Positions 9,266-17,826 of a stretch of 64,000 nucleotides of DNA are shown here, piece by piece. The DNA is from Pseudomonas benzenivorans (lineage in GTDB: Bacteria > Pseudomonadota > Gammaproteobacteria > Pseudomonadales > Pseudomonadaceae), in assembly GCF_024397895.1 (NCBI RefSeq), contig NZ_CP073346.1, positions 2,914,001 to 2,978,000 of the forward strand, written 5' to 3'. Numbering within the stretch: position 1 is the first letter of the stretch; each line of letters opens with the position of its first letter. A model generated the notes under the pieces. The model had not been told where the DNA came from and ran no database searches. It saw only the letters and a program-made list of their open reading frames with translations. Made by a program: the position numbers and the translations under genes.

Positions 9266-9952
9266 CTAAGGCTGCCCATAGTCGCGGGCGCCGAACAGGG
9301 CGGTGCCGATGCGCACCCAGGTCGCGCCCTCGGTGATGGCCGCCTCCAGATCATGGCTCATGCCCATGGACAGGGTGTCGAGATCGAGCCCCAGGCCTTC
9401 CTGCAGCTGGCGCACGCGGGCGAACGCCGCGCGCTGGGCGGTCGGGTCGTCGGTGGGTTCGGGGATGCACATCAAGCCGCGCAAGCGCAGATGGGGCAGC
9501 CGTGCGACCGCCTCGGCCAGGGCCGGCAGCTGCTCGGGGGCGCAGCCGGATTTGCTGGCCTCGCCGCTGACGTTGACCTGCAGGCAGACGTTCAGGGGCG
9601 GCAGCTGGGGCGGGCGCTGGGCCGAGAGGCGCTCGGCGATCTTCAGGCGATCGACCGAGTGGACCCAGGCGAAATGCTCGGCGATGGCGCGGGTCTTGTT
9701 CGACTGGATGGGGCCGATGAAGTGCCAGGTCAGCTCCAGATCGCCGAGCTCGGCCTGCTTCTCCAGGGCCTCCTGCAGGTAGTTCTCGCCGAAGTCGCGC
9801 AGCCCGGCGGCATGGGCCTGGCGCAGCGCGCCGGCGGGCTTGGTCTTGCTCACCGCGAGCAGGCCGATCGACGCACAATCGCGCTGCGAGGCTTGCGCCG
9901 CCTCACGGATGCGCGCTCCGACCTTTGCAATATTCTCTGCTATCGTGGACAT
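9266..9952 (-). CDS. yggS: YggS/PLPBP pyridoxal phosphate homeostasis protein
   Basis: A 228-residue single-domain PLP-binding barrel protein resembling the N-terminal part of alanine racemase. The PLP lysine is K36 in LLAVSKTKPA; FGENYLQEAL, WHFIGPIQSNK and MGMSHDLEAAI are family signatures. YggS-type proteins bind PLP without known enzymatic turnover and keep PLP and amino-acid pools balanced. I used ATG 9952 (MSTIAENI) rather than the long upstream extension, which would run into the divergent pilT gene. It shares a 73-bp divergent promoter region with pilT. Confidence 0.94.
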   Translation of the reverse strand: MSTIAENIAKVGARIREAAQASQRDCASIGLLAVSKTKPAGALRQAHAAGLRDFGENYLQEALEKQAELGDLELTWHFIGPIQSNKTRAIAEHFAWVHSVDRLKIAERLSAQRPPQLPPLNVCLQVNVSGEASKSGCAPEQLPALAEAVARLPHLRLRGLMCIPEPTDDPTAQRAAFARVRQLQEGLGLDLDTLSMGMSHDLEAAITEGATWVRIGTALFGARDYGQP

Positions 9953-10025
9953 TACTCGCGCTCTGCAGCCCCGGTCGTTAAGCGTTCGCGGCATTCTACC
10001 TGCTTGCTTGTCATTAGGGAGTCCC

Positions 10026-11060
10026 ATGGATATCACTGAGCTGCTTGCCTTCAGCGCCAAGCAAGGCGCGTCGGACCTGCATCTCTCTGCTGGTCTGCCG
10101 CCGATGATTCGGGTCGACGGCGATGTGCGCCGGATCAACCTGCCGGCCCTGGATCACAAGCAGGTGCACGCGCTGATGTACGACATCATGAACGACAAGC
10201 AGCGCAAGGACTTCGAAGAATTCCTCGAGACCGACTTCTCGTTCGAGGTGCCCGGGGTCGCGCGTTTCCGGGTCAACGCCTTCAACCAGAACCGCGGTGC
10301 CGGCGCGGTGTTCCGGACCATTCCGTCCAAAGTGCTGACCATGGAAGACCTCGGCATGGGCGATGTGTTCCGCAAGATCACCGACGTGCCGCGCGGCCTG
10401 GTGCTGGTCACCGGACCCACCGGTTCGGGCAAGTCGACCACCCTGGCGGCGATGCTCGACTACCTCAACAGCACCAAGTACCACCATATCCTGACCATCG
10501 AGGACCCGATCGAATTCGTCCACGAGTCGAAGAAGTGCCTGGTCAACCAGCGCGAGGTGCACCGCGACACCCTGGGCTTCTCCGAGGCCCTGCGCTCTGC
10601 GCTGCGGGAAGACCCGGACATCATTCTGGTCGGCGAAATGCGGGACCTGGAGACCATCCGCCTGGCGCTGACCGCCGCGGAAACCGGTCACCTGGTGTTC
10701 GGCACCCTGCACACCACCTCGGCGGCCAAGACCATCGACCGGGTGGTCGACGTGTTCCCCGCCGAAGAGAAATCCATGGTCCGCTCGATGCTCTCCGAGT
10801 CCCTGCAGGCGGTGATTTCCCAGACCCTGCTGAAGAAGATCGGCGGCGGTCGGGTGGCGGCCCACGAGATCATGATCGGCACCCCGGCGATCCGTAACCT
10901 GATCCGCGAGGACAAGGTGGCGCAGATGTATTCGGCGATCCAGACCGGCGGCTCGCTCGGCATGCAGACCCTGGACGCCTGCCTCAAGGGGCTGGTGGCC
11001 AAGGGGCTGGTCAGTCGCGAGAGCGCCCGGGAGAAGTCGAAGAACCCGGAAAACTTCTGA
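10026..11060 (+). CDS. pilT: PilT, type IV pilus retraction ATPase
   Basis: A 344-residue hexameric secretion-type ATPase that powers pilus retraction in twitching motility. The N-terminal MDITELLAFSAKQGASDLHLS is characteristic; Walker A GPTGSGKST is at residues 130-138, followed by the Asp box around TIEDPIEFVH, Walker B DIILVGEMRD, and the His box GHLVFGTLHTTSA. The C-terminal AIRNLIRE motif needed for retraction is present. ATG 10026 gives exactly the usual PilT length, whereas the open frame extends upstream to 9840. It is followed by pilU. Confidence 0.98.
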   Translation: MDITELLAFSAKQGASDLHLSAGLPPMIRVDGDVRRINLPALDHKQVHALMYDIMNDKQRKDFEEFLETDFSFEVPGVARFRVNAFNQNRGAGAVFRTIPSKVLTMEDLGMGDVFRKITDVPRGLVLVTGPTGSGKSTTLAAMLDYLNSTKYHHILTIEDPIEFVHESKKCLVNQREVHRDTLGFSEALRSALREDPDIILVGEMRDLETIRLALTAAETGHLVFGTLHTTSAAKTIDRVVDVFPAEEKSMVRSMLSESLQAVISQTLLKKIGGGRVAAHEIMIGTPAIRNLIREDKVAQMYSAIQTGGSLGMQTLDACLKGLVAKGLVSRESAREKSKNPENF

Positions 11061-11173
11061 TTCAGCATTTCCCGTGCGCCATCGGGGTGTGCGGGGTTCG
11101 GGCCAGTGGCGAGTCACGCGCCTCGGCAGCTGGTCCTCGTGTAGGCGCGTGATGCAGATGGGCGAGACAACGC

Positions 11174-12319
11174 ATGGAATTCGATAAACTGCTGCGCCTG
11201 ATGGTGGAAAAAGGCGGCTCGGACCTGTTCATCACCGCCGGCGTGCCGCCTTCGATGAAGGTCAACGGCAGGATCATGCCGGTCACCAAGAATCCGATGT
11301 CGCCGGAGCAGACCCGGGAAACCGTGTATGCGGTGATGAACGAGCAGCAGCGTCGGGAGTTCGCCGAGAACCACGAGTGCAACTTCGCCATCAGCGCCCG
11401 TGGCGTCGGCCGCTTCCGTGTCAGCGCCTTCTACCAGCGCAACCTGGCGGGCATGGTGCTGCGCCGCATCGAGACCAACATCCCGACCCTGGATGACCTC
11501 AAGCTGCCGGAAATCCTCAAGAAGCTGGCGCTGACCAAGCGTGGCCTGGTGCTGTTCGTCGGCGCCACCGGTACCGGCAAGTCGACCTCGCTGGCGGCGA
11601 TGATCGGCTTTCGCAACAAGAACAGCAGCGGCCACATCATCTCCATCGAGGACCCGATCGAGTACATCCACCAGCACCAGAACTGCATCGTCACCCAGCG
11701 TGAGGTGGGCATCGACACCGAGTCTTACGAGGTGGCGCTGAAGAACACCCTGCGCCAGGCGCCGGACGTGATCCTCATCGGTGAGGTGCGCACCCGCGAG
11801 ACCATGGACCACGCGGTGGCCTTCGCCGAGACCGGCCACCTGTGCCTGGCCACCTTGCACGCCAACAACGCCAACCAGGCCCTCGACCGGATTATCAACT
11901 TCTTCCCGGCCGATCGGCAGAACCAGGTGTGGATGGACCTGTCGCTCAACCTCAAGGCCATCGTCGCCCAGCAGCTGGTGCCGACGCCGGATGGCAAGGG
12001 ACGCCGCGCGGTGATCGAGGTGCTGATCAACACCCCTCTGGCCGCCGACCTGATCCGCAAGGGCGAGGTACATGAGCTCAAGAGCCTGATGAAGCGCTCC
12101 ACCGAACTGGGCATGCAGACCTTCGACCAGGCGCTGTACAACCTATACAGCCAGGGCGAGATCACCTACGAGGATGCGCTGTTGTATGCCGACTCGGCCA
12201 ACGACCTGCGCCTGATGATCAAACTCGGCTCTGAGACCGATGGCGATCACCTGTCCCAAATGAGTGAAGGCCTGTCCCTGGAGACCGCATCGGAGGATCC
12301 GGGGCGGCGCTACCGCTGA
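11174..12319 (+). CDS. pilU: PilU, accessory retraction ATPase
   Basis: A 381-residue PilT paralogue with Walker A GATGTGKST at residues 130-138, ISIEDPIEYIHQHQ, Walker B VILIGEVRTRETM and the His box GHLCLATLHANNANQ. PilU supports PilT-driven retraction, especially under load. Its C-terminal tail (after LRLMIKLG) is longer than PilT's, as in other Pseudomonas. A 113-bp gap separates it from pilT, and a clear terminator follows. Confidence 0.97.
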   Translation: MEFDKLLRLMVEKGGSDLFITAGVPPSMKVNGRIMPVTKNPMSPEQTRETVYAVMNEQQRREFAENHECNFAISARGVGRFRVSAFYQRNLAGMVLRRIETNIPTLDDLKLPEILKKLALTKRGLVLFVGATGTGKSTSLAAMIGFRNKNSSGHIISIEDPIEYIHQHQNCIVTQREVGIDTESYEVALKNTLRQAPDVILIGEVRTRETMDHAVAFAETGHLCLATLHANNANQALDRIINFFPADRQNQVWMDLSLNLKAIVAQQLVPTPDGKGRRAVIEVLINTPLAADLIRKGEVHELKSLMKRSTELGMQTFDQALYNLYSQGEITYEDALLYADSANDLRLMIKLGSETDGDHLSQMSEGLSLETASEDPGRRYR

Positions 12320-12335
12320 GCCTGAGCGCTTCTAT

Positions 12336-12360
12336 CAGCCCGCGTTCGCGGGCTTTTTTA
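12336..12360 (+). terminator. Terminator after pilU
   Basis: AGCCCGCG and CGCGGGCT arms around a TT loop, followed by a run of T. Confidence 0.85.
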
Positions 12361-12424
12361 TCGGCTGGCGAGGCTCCGCGCCCAGCCAGCCTTTCCGTCG
12401 CAGTCTGCAGTGCAGGAGCAAGAT

Positions 12425-12826
12425 ATGGATGCGAAGCAGGACACCCACAGCAAGCTCATCGGCTATCTCTTGTGGATATTCGGCTTCCTCGGTGCTCACC
12501 GCTTCTACTACGGCAAGCCGGTGACGGGGACGATCTGGTTCTTCACCCTCGGCCTGCTGTTCATCGGCTGGATCATCGACCTGTTCCTGATCCCCGCCAT
12601 GGACCGCGAGGCCGACCTGCGTTTCACCGCCGGCGAGACCGACTACAACGTCGCCTGGATCCTGCTGACCTTCCTTGGCGTCTTCGGCGTGCATCGCATG
12701 TATCAGGGCAAGTGGCTCACCGGGATCATATACCTGTGCACCGGCGGCCTGTTCCTGGTCGGTGTGCTCTACGACTTCTGGACCCTGAATACCCAGGTTT
12801 CGCTGAAGAACGCCGAGGGTGGCTGA
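12425..12826 (+). CDS. TM2-domain protein with two TM2 units
   Basis: A 133-residue membrane protein in which a TM2-type unit occurs twice: an N-terminal unit (GYLLWIFGFLGAHRFYYGKP, then a helix pair ending in a Trp-Ile-Asp turn) and a second unit (ILLTFLGVFGVHRMYQGKW, then LYDFWTLN). TM2 units contain G-x-H-R-F/M-Y-x-G-K between helices. Start chosen at ATG 12425 because AGGAG lies 6 bp upstream; the in-frame alternative at 12410 precedes that site. It lies between pilU and the IS element, with its own terminator. Function unknown. Confidence 0.85.
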   Translation: MDAKQDTHSKLIGYLLWIFGFLGAHRFYYGKPVTGTIWFFTLGLLFIGWIIDLFLIPAMDREADLRFTAGETDYNVAWILLTFLGVFGVHRMYQGKWLTGIIYLCTGGLFLVGVLYDFWTLNTQVSLKNAEGG

Positions 12827-12839
12827 AGCGACTGGATAG

Positions 12840-12868
12840 AAAAGCCCGCCATTTGGCGGGCTTCTTTA
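12840..12868. terminator. Bidirectional terminator next to IS insertion
   Basis: AAAGCCCGCC and GGCGGGCTTCTTT form a hairpin with A-rich and T-rich flanks. Before the IS inserted it lay directly between the converging TM2 gene and pyrC', and could have served both. The left target duplication begins inside its T-rich tail. Confidence 0.75.
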
Positions 12869-12869
12869 T
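12862..12869. repeat. Left 8-bp target site duplication
   Basis: TTCTTTAT immediately before the left inverted repeat; the same 8 bp occur at 13906-13913 just after the right inverted repeat. Confidence 0.92.
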
Positions 12870-12893
12870 GGCTATGTACCAATAGCGTGTTGC
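12870..12893 (+). repeat. Left terminal inverted repeat of IS
   Basis: GGCTATGTACCAA, four variable bases, then GTGTTGC. The transposase TAG stop (12872-12874) lies inside this repeat. Confidence 0.92.
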
Positions 12894-13834
12894 AGGGTTC
12901 TGCCTACCGCCTCCTGAATGCAGTGAGCCGGCCGAATATTCCGCTGATAGCGCTCTAGCATGCGGCGCCAGCCCAGGTAATTCGGGAGGTAGCGGGTGGC
13001 CACGCCATGAAAGCGGGTCATCCAGCTCTTCAAGCGGCTGTGGTAGGCGTTGACGTTCTGAATATGGAAAGCGCCTTGGCGCACGCGCTGGCCGGGGCGG
13101 GCATGCACGACCTGATGGGTGATGCCCTGTGTCCGGGCAAAGCTGGCGTAGACCGCTGCCCCGTCACTGCAGAGCACGGCCTCCCGGTCGATCAGCGGCA
13201 TCAACGCCTCTCGCACATGATTGGCATCGAGCTTGGCCAACTTGAAGTCAGCGGTGTGGCCCTCCCGGTCGCGCACCACCATCACCGGGATCTGGTCTTT
13301 ACCCGTGCCGCGGGTCACGCTCACCCCACCTCGTTTACGGGGCGGCCGAGGCAACTGCCTCTGGCCCTTGAAGGACTCCAGAAAGAACGTCTCATCCACT
13401 TCGACAATCCCTGCCTCATGCGTGGCGTGATGCTCAGCCGCTGCAGCCAGGAAGCGGTGCCTCCAGAGGAAAGCGGTGTTTTTGCTGATGCCGCATGCCT
13501 GGGCCGCCTTGCGCACGCTAAGCCCGTCAATCAGTGCCTGGGCGTAGTCTTTCCAGCGTTCGGGGTAGTGCAGGCGGGCAAGGCCTGTTGCTGAGCGCGC
13601 GGTGCAAGTCCGTCGACAACTACGGCAACGATAGCGGCGCAGACTGCGCGACCAACCCCAGGGCGCAAGCTGATTCGCATTGGTCTGGCAATGCGGGCAA
13701 CGCTGCAGCGCCGGCAGGCAATCGAGCACTTCTGTCGCCGGCGGGTTCTGCAGTGCTCGGTGAAGGGTGGAATGCTGCTGGGTGCTGAGCTGGCTCAATT
13801 GAGCCAGCCAGTGGTGAAAGGCTTGAGTATCCAT
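12872..13834 (-). CDS. IS1595-family (ISXO2-like) transposase
   Basis: A 320-residue transposase. It has an N-terminal zinc ribbon (C46, C49, C70, C73), a helix-turn-helix-like segment ([22 protein letters not shown]), then an ISXO2-like catalytic domain. Candidate catalytic residues are D147 (VEVDETFF), D224 (CSDGA) and N262 with H265 ([12 protein letters not shown]), consistent with the DDN-type triad of the family. The frame is full-length with no visible frameshift. It is oriented the same way as pyrC', directly downstream of it, so read-through from the pyr operon could reach it. Confidence 0.93.
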   Translation of the reverse strand: MDTQAFHHWLAQLSQLSTQQHSTLHRALQNPPATEVLDCLPALQRCPHCQTNANQLAPWGWSRSLRRYRCRSCRRTCTARSATGLARLHYPERWKDYAQALIDGLSVRKAAQACGISKNTAFLWRHRFLAAAAEHHATHEAGIVEVDETFFLESFKGQRQLPRPPRKRGGVSVTRGTGKDQIPVMVVRDREGHTADFKLAKLDANHVREALMPLIDREAVLCSDGAAVYASFARTQGITHQVVHARPGQRVRQGAFHIQNVNAYHSRLKSWMTRFHGVATRYLPNYLGWRRMLERYQRNIRPAHCIQEAVGRTLQHAIGT

Positions 13835-13881
13835 GATCGACGGACCTCCTGACTGGATGCCTGCCGTTTAGATTAGTACTC

Positions 13882-13905
13882 GCAACACATCGTTGGTACA
13901 TAGCC
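13882..13905 (-). repeat. Right terminal inverted repeat of IS
   Basis: Read on the minus strand it begins GGCTATGTACCAA and ends GTGTTGC, differing from the left repeat only at positions 14-17. Confidence 0.92.
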
Positions 13906-13913
13906 TTCTTTAT
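13906..13913. repeat. Right 8-bp target site duplication
   Basis: TTCTTTAT, an exact copy of 12862-12869, followed 7 bp later by the pyrC' stop. Confidence 0.92.
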
Positions 13914-13920
13914 GGGGCGA

Positions 13921-15195
13921 TCATCCGGCCTGGTAGCTGAGGTGGCCGTCGACCAGGGTGTAGCGCACCGTGCCCGGCAGGCAGTGGCCGATGAAGGGGC
14001 AGTTGCTGCCTTTCGAATACCAGGTCTCGCCCGCCAGGGTCGAGCCGTTCGGGTCGAACAGCAGCAGGTCGGCCGGGGCGCCCACGCTGAGGCGGCCGGC
14101 CGGCAGGCGCAGGGCGTCGGCCGGGCCGGCGCCGAGGCGGGCGAGCAGCTGCGGCAAGTCCAGCAGGCCGTCCTGGACCAGGGTCAGGGCCAGGGGCAGC
14201 AGCAGTTGCGCGCTGCTGATGCCGGGCTCGGTGGCGCCGAAGGGGGCCAGCTTGGCATCCCGTTCGTGGGGCTGGTGATGGCTGGCGATCGCCTGGATCA
14301 CCCCGGCCTTGACCGCCTCGCGCAGACCATCGCGGTCGCTGCGGGTGCGCAGCGGCGGCTGCACGTGGTAGAGGCTGGAGAAACCGGTCAGGGCCTCGTC
14401 GGTGAGGATCAGCTGGTACAGGGCGACGTCGGCGCTCACCGGCAGGCCGCGGGCCTGGGCATTGGCGATCAGCTCGGCGCCGCGGGCGCTGGTCAGTTGG
14501 CTGAAGTGGGCGCGCACGCCGGTCTGCTCGACCAGCAGCAGGTCGCGGGCCAGGGCCACGGTCTCGGCCGTCTCGGGAATGCCGGGCAGGCCGAGGAAAC
14601 TGGCGGTGGGGCCTTCGTGGGCCAGGCCGCCCTCGGCCAGGTCGTGGTCCTGGGAGTGGAAGATCACCGTCAGGTCGAAGGTCGCCGCGTATTCCAGAGC
14701 GCGGCGCAGGGTGCGGCTGTTGCGAAAGTTGTCCAGGCCGTTGCCGAACGCCACGCAGCCGGCGTCGCGCAGGGCCACCAGCTCGGCCAGCTGCTCGCCG
14801 GCCAGGTTCTTGCTCAGGGCGCCGATGGGGAAGACCTTGGTGTGGCCGGCCTCGCGGGCGCGGTCGAGCACCAGTTCGGCCACCGCCGGGGTGTCCAGGA
14901 TCGGCTTGGTCAGCGGCGGGCAGCACAGGCTGGTGACGCCGCCGGCGGCGGCCGCCAGGGTCTCGCTGGCGATGCTGCCCTTGCGGCTGTAGCCCGGCTC
15001 GCGCAGGGCGACGGACAGGTCGACCAGGCCGGGGGCGGCCACCAGGCCCTGGGCGTCGAGGGTCTGGTCGGCGTCGAAGGCGGCCGGCGCCTGGCCGATG
15101 GCGGCCAGCTTGCCGTCGGCGATGTACAGGTCGGCGAGCTGGTCGAGGCCACTGCTGGGGTCGATGACGCGGGCGCCGAGGATACGGGTGCGCAT
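13921..15195 (-). CDS. pyrC': PyrC', inactive dihydroorotase-like subunit of ATCase
   Basis: A 424-residue amidohydrolase-fold protein aligned end to end with dihydroorotase, but the N-terminal zinc-binding HxH is missing: where active enzymes have DxHxHxR, this one reads LVDLSVALREPG. In Pseudomonas such a non-catalytic PyrC' is needed structurally to assemble the PyrB aspartate transcarbamoylase dodecamer. Its start overlaps the pyrB stop by one base (TGATG), supporting coupled translation. True dihydroorotase activity must come from another locus. Its downstream terminator has been displaced by the IS. Confidence 0.93.
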   Translation of the reverse strand: MRTRILGARVIDPSSGLDQLADLYIADGKLAAIGQAPAAFDADQTLDAQGLVAAPGLVDLSVALREPGYSRKGSIASETLAAAAGGVTSLCCPPLTKPILDTPAVAELVLDRAREAGHTKVFPIGALSKNLAGEQLAELVALRDAGCVAFGNGLDNFRNSRTLRRALEYAATFDLTVIFHSQDHDLAEGGLAHEGPTASFLGLPGIPETAETVALARDLLLVEQTGVRAHFSQLTSARGAELIANAQARGLPVSADVALYQLILTDEALTGFSSLYHVQPPLRTRSDRDGLREAVKAGVIQAIASHHQPHERDAKLAPFGATEPGISSAQLLLPLALTLVQDGLLDLPQLLARLGAGPADALRLPAGRLSVGAPADLLLFDPNGSTLAGETWYSKGSNCPFIGHCLPGTVRYTLVDGHLSYQAG

Positions 15196-16199
15196 CAGTT
15201 CTGCTCCTCGGAGTTGAGTTGACGTTGGGCGGTCTGGCCGCTCATGGCCATCGACAGCACGGCCATGCGCACGGCGATGCCGTAGGTGACCTGGTTGAGG
15301 ATCACCGACTGGGGGCCGTCGGCCACCGCCGACTCGATCTCGACGCCGCGGTTGATCGGGCCGGGGTGCATCACCAGGGCATCCGGCTTGGCCAGTTTGA
15401 GACGCTGCTCGGTGAGGCCGAAGAGGCGGTAGAACTCGCCCTCGCTTGGCAGCAGGCCGCCCTGCATGCGCTCGCGTTGCAGGCGCAGCATGATCACCAC
15501 GTCGACATCCTTGAGGCCGGCGGTCATGTCGCTATGAACGCTGACGCCGTACTGCTCGATGCCGACCGGCAGCAGGGTCTTCGGCGCGATCACGCGGATG
15601 TCCTGGCAGCCCAGGGTCCGCAGCGCGAGCATGTTGGAGCGCGCTACCCGCGAGTGCAGGATGTCGCCGACTATGGCCACCGAGAGGTTCTCGAAACCGC
15701 CCTTGTGCCGGCGGATGGTCAGCATGTCGAGCATGCCCTGGGTGGGGTGGGCATGGCGGCCATCGCCACCGTTGATGATCGCCACATCCGGGCAGACGTG
15801 CTCGGCAATGAAGTGGGCGGCGCCGGAGTCGCCGTGCCTGACCACGAACATGTCGGCGGCCATGGCCTCGAGGTTGCGCAAGGTGTCGAACAGGGTCTCG
15901 CCCTTGCTGGTCGAGGAGGTCGACACATTCAGGGTGATCACGTCGGCCGACAGGCGCTGGGCGGCCAGCTCGAAGGTGGTGCGGGTGCGCGTGGAGTTCT
16001 CGAAGAACACATTGCACACGGTCTTGCCGCGCAGCAGCGGGACCTTCTTCACCGCCCGCGCGCCGACTTCGAGAAAGGAGTCGGCGGTGTCGAGCAGCTC
16101 CGTCAGCAGCTCGCGGGGCAGGCCGTCGAGCGAGAGAAAATGGCGCAGCTGGCCTTGGTCGTTCAGCTGCAGCGGGCGCTGGGCGTCAATCGGCGTCAT
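15195..16199 (-). CDS. pyrB: Aspartate carbamoyltransferase catalytic subunit
   Basis: A 334-residue enzyme of pyrimidine synthesis joining carbamoyl phosphate and aspartate. It has the carbamoyl-phosphate motif [11 protein letters not shown], the HPTQGMLD segment, and the C-terminal [12 protein letters not shown] motif. An N-terminal extension before [17 protein letters not shown] is typical of Pseudomonas class A ATCases, where it takes part in assembly and nucleotide regulation. Order pyrR-pyrB-pyrC' with 10 bp and minus-1 bp spacing indicates one operon. Confidence 0.97.
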   Translation of the reverse strand: MTPIDAQRPLQLNDQGQLRHFLSLDGLPRELLTELLDTADSFLEVGARAVKKVPLLRGKTVCNVFFENSTRTRTTFELAAQRLSADVITLNVSTSSTSKGETLFDTLRNLEAMAADMFVVRHGDSGAAHFIAEHVCPDVAIINGGDGRHAHPTQGMLDMLTIRRHKGGFENLSVAIVGDILHSRVARSNMLALRTLGCQDIRVIAPKTLLPVGIEQYGVSVHSDMTAGLKDVDVVIMLRLQRERMQGGLLPSEGEFYRLFGLTEQRLKLAKPDALVMHPGPINRGVEIESAVADGPQSVILNQVTYGIAVRMAVLSMAMSGQTAQRQLNSEEQN

Positions 16200-16209
16200 C
16201 GCGAGGGTC

Positions 16210-16716
16210 TCAGTTGGCGAGCGTCTGGAGTTCGAGGGTGAGGGGCGTGGGGCCGGACAATTTTATCCGCTGATTCGCCGGCAGCGACAGGGTGGCGCCC
16301 ACCACATCGGGGCGGATCGGCAGGTCGCGGGCGTTGAGGTCGAACAGGCAGACCAGGGTCACGCTGGCGGGCCGGCCGTAGTCGAACAGTTCGTTGAGGG
16401 CGGCGCGGATGGTTCTGCCGCTCATCAGCACGTCATCGATCAGCACCAGGTGCTGGCCCTCGATCTCGAACGGCAGCTCGGAGGGCTGCACCTGGGGGTG
16501 CAGGCCGCTCTGGGTGAAGTCGTCGCGGTAGAACGAGACGTCCAGCACGCCCAGTGGCGCCGCGTTGCCGAGGGCTTCCAACAGGGCCTGGGCCACCCAC
16601 ACGCCGCCGGTGCGAATGCCGATGAAGCGCGGCTCGGCGATCTGTCGCTGGTTGAGGTGGCCGATCAACGCGCCGGCCATTTTGGGCAGCAGTTCGGCGG
16701 GGGACGGTAAGGTCAT
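16210..16716 (-). CDS. pyrR: PyrR, bifunctional pyrimidine regulator/uracil phosphoribosyltransferase
   Basis: A 168-residue type I phosphoribosyltransferase with the PRPP loop [18 protein letters not shown] and the N-terminal [10 protein letters not shown] segment. In Pseudomonas PyrR heads the pyrB operon and is thought to participate in its pyrimidine-responsive control; the RNA attenuation known in Bacillus is not evident from the short 29-bp gap before it. It follows ruvX closely, so the unit may extend upstream to algH. Confidence 0.94.
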   Translation of the reverse strand: MTLPSPAELLPKMAGALIGHLNQRQIAEPRFIGIRTGGVWVAQALLEALGNAAPLGVLDVSFYRDDFTQSGLHPQVQPSELPFEIEGQHLVLIDDVLMSGRTIRAALNELFDYGRPASVTLVCLFDLNARDLPIRPDVVGATLSLPANQRIKLSGPTPLTLELQTLAN

Positions 16717-16745
16717 CGAAAACTCCTTGTGGGCCAGGCCCGGGC

Positions 16746-17189
16746 TCAGCTCGGGGCGTGTTCGGCCAGCCAGCCTTCGAGCAGCAACGCGGCGGCCAGG
16801 GCGTCGACCGGGCGCTCGCGGTAACCGCCGTTCTGCCCCTGCTGCAGGCGCTCGCCCTTGGCGGCATAGGTGGTCAGGCGTTCATCGTGGGTGTGCACGG
16901 GCAGGTTGAAGCGGCCGTTGAGGCGTCGGGCGAACTTCTCCGCGCGGGCGCTCATCTCGCTGGGCGTGCCGTCCATGTTCAGCGGCAGGCCGACCACGAT
17001 GGCGTCCGGTTGCCACTCGCGCAGCAGGGCCTCGACCTTCTGCCAGTCCGGTACGCCGTTCTGCGCCTTGAGCACGCACAGCTCGCGGGCCTGGCCCGTG
17101 ATCGCCTGGCCGACGGCCACACCGATCTGTTTGCTGCCGTAGTCGAAGCCGAGCAGCAGGCGCAGCGGTTTGGCGCTGGCGTCGGCCAT
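16746..17189 (-). CDS. ruvX: RuvX/YqgF Holliday junction resolvase-like protein
   Basis: A 147-residue RNase H-fold protein with the N-terminal [15 protein letters not shown] motif (catalytic Asp), the central [20 protein letters not shown] signature and the C-terminal DERLTTYAA and [17 protein letters not shown] motifs. The family is linked to pre-16S rRNA 5'-end processing in E. coli, and to resolvase activity in some species. Its ATG overlaps the algH stop by one base (TGATG), the usual yqgE-yqgF pairing. Confidence 0.94.
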   Translation of the reverse strand: MADASAKPLRLLLGFDYGSKQIGVAVGQAITGQARELCVLKAQNGVPDWQKVEALLREWQPDAIVVGLPLNMDGTPSEMSARAEKFARRLNGRFNLPVHTHDERLTTYAAKGERLQQGQNGGYRERPVDALAAALLLEGWLAEHAPS

Positions 17190-17758
17190 CAGGCGTGACC
17201 GGCTTGCGAGGTGAGCAGGCTGAGGTCGACGCCCAGGCGCGCCGCCGCCGCATTCAGGCGCTGGTCGAAGGGCAGGTCGAAGAGGATGGCGGTGTCGGCC
17301 GGACAGGTCAGCCAGGCGTTGTCGGTCAGCTCGGTCTCCAGCTGCCCGGCCTCCCAGCCGGCGTAGCCGAGGGCGATCAGGTACTTGTCCGGGCCGCTGC
17401 CGTCGGCGATCGCGAACAGCACGTCCTGGGAGGTGGACAGGCCCAGCTCGCCGAGTTCGAGGGTGGCCTGGAACTGCAGGCCGGCCGGGTGCAGGACGAA
17501 GCCGCGGTCGGTCTGCACCGGGCCGCCGGAGAAGATCGGCAGCGCCTGGCAGACGGCCGGCGCCTCGTCGTCCGGGCGCAGCTGCTCGAGGACGTCGGCC
17601 AGGTTGAGGCCATTCGGGCGGTTGATCACCAGGCCCATCGCGCCCTGCTCGTTGTGCTCGATCAGGTAGATAAGCGTGTGCGCGAAATGCGGATCGGCCA
17701 TGTGCGGCATGGCGATCAGGAAGTGGTGCTTGAGGAAGCTTGGGCTGGCGTCTTTCAT
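17189..17758 (-). CDS. algH: AlgH/YqgE family protein
   Basis: A 189-residue UPF0301 protein. Signatures are FLIAMPHMADPHFAHTLIYLIEHNEQGAMGLVINRP at the N-terminus and FALGYAGW-type sequence (IALGYAGWEAGQLETEL) later. AlgH was named for effects on alginate expression in P. aeruginosa, though no biochemical activity is established. ATG 17758 (MKDASPSF) gives the normal family length; the open frame reaching 18118 overlaps tonB antisense-free coding sequence in another frame and is not part of the gene. Coupled to ruvX. Confidence 0.93.
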   Translation of the reverse strand: MKDASPSFLKHHFLIAMPHMADPHFAHTLIYLIEHNEQGAMGLVINRPNGLNLADVLEQLRPDDEAPAVCQALPIFSGGPVQTDRGFVLHPAGLQFQATLELGELGLSTSQDVLFAIADGSGPDKYLIALGYAGWEAGQLETELTDNAWLTCPADTAILFDLPFDQRLNAAAARLGVDLSLLTSQAGHA

Positions 17759-17826
17759 GCGCGTTAGCTTAAAGCCTGCGGCCGGAGCCTGGAAGCTAAA
17801 ACGCGAATCCGGAGTGTCGCGCCGGT

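Larger units (their letters stand above)
12870..13905 (-). mobile_element. Complete IS1595-family insertion sequence (1036 bp)
   Basis: The element is bounded by 24-bp imperfect inverted repeats beginning GGCTATGTACCAA (20 of 24 positions match) and flanked by the 8-bp direct duplication TTCTTTAT, the length typical of the IS1595 family. It carries one intact transposase on the minus strand. Matching repeats and an exact target duplication indicate a fairly recent, intact insertion. It sits between a TM2 gene and pyrC', interrupts no coding frame, and separates pyrC' from the shared terminator. Confidence 0.93.

Noticed and set aside
12425..13834. IS element disrupting a gene between the TM2 gene and pyrC'
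   Set aside because: Removing the element and one target copy joins a terminator to the pyrC' stop; no broken reading frame results.
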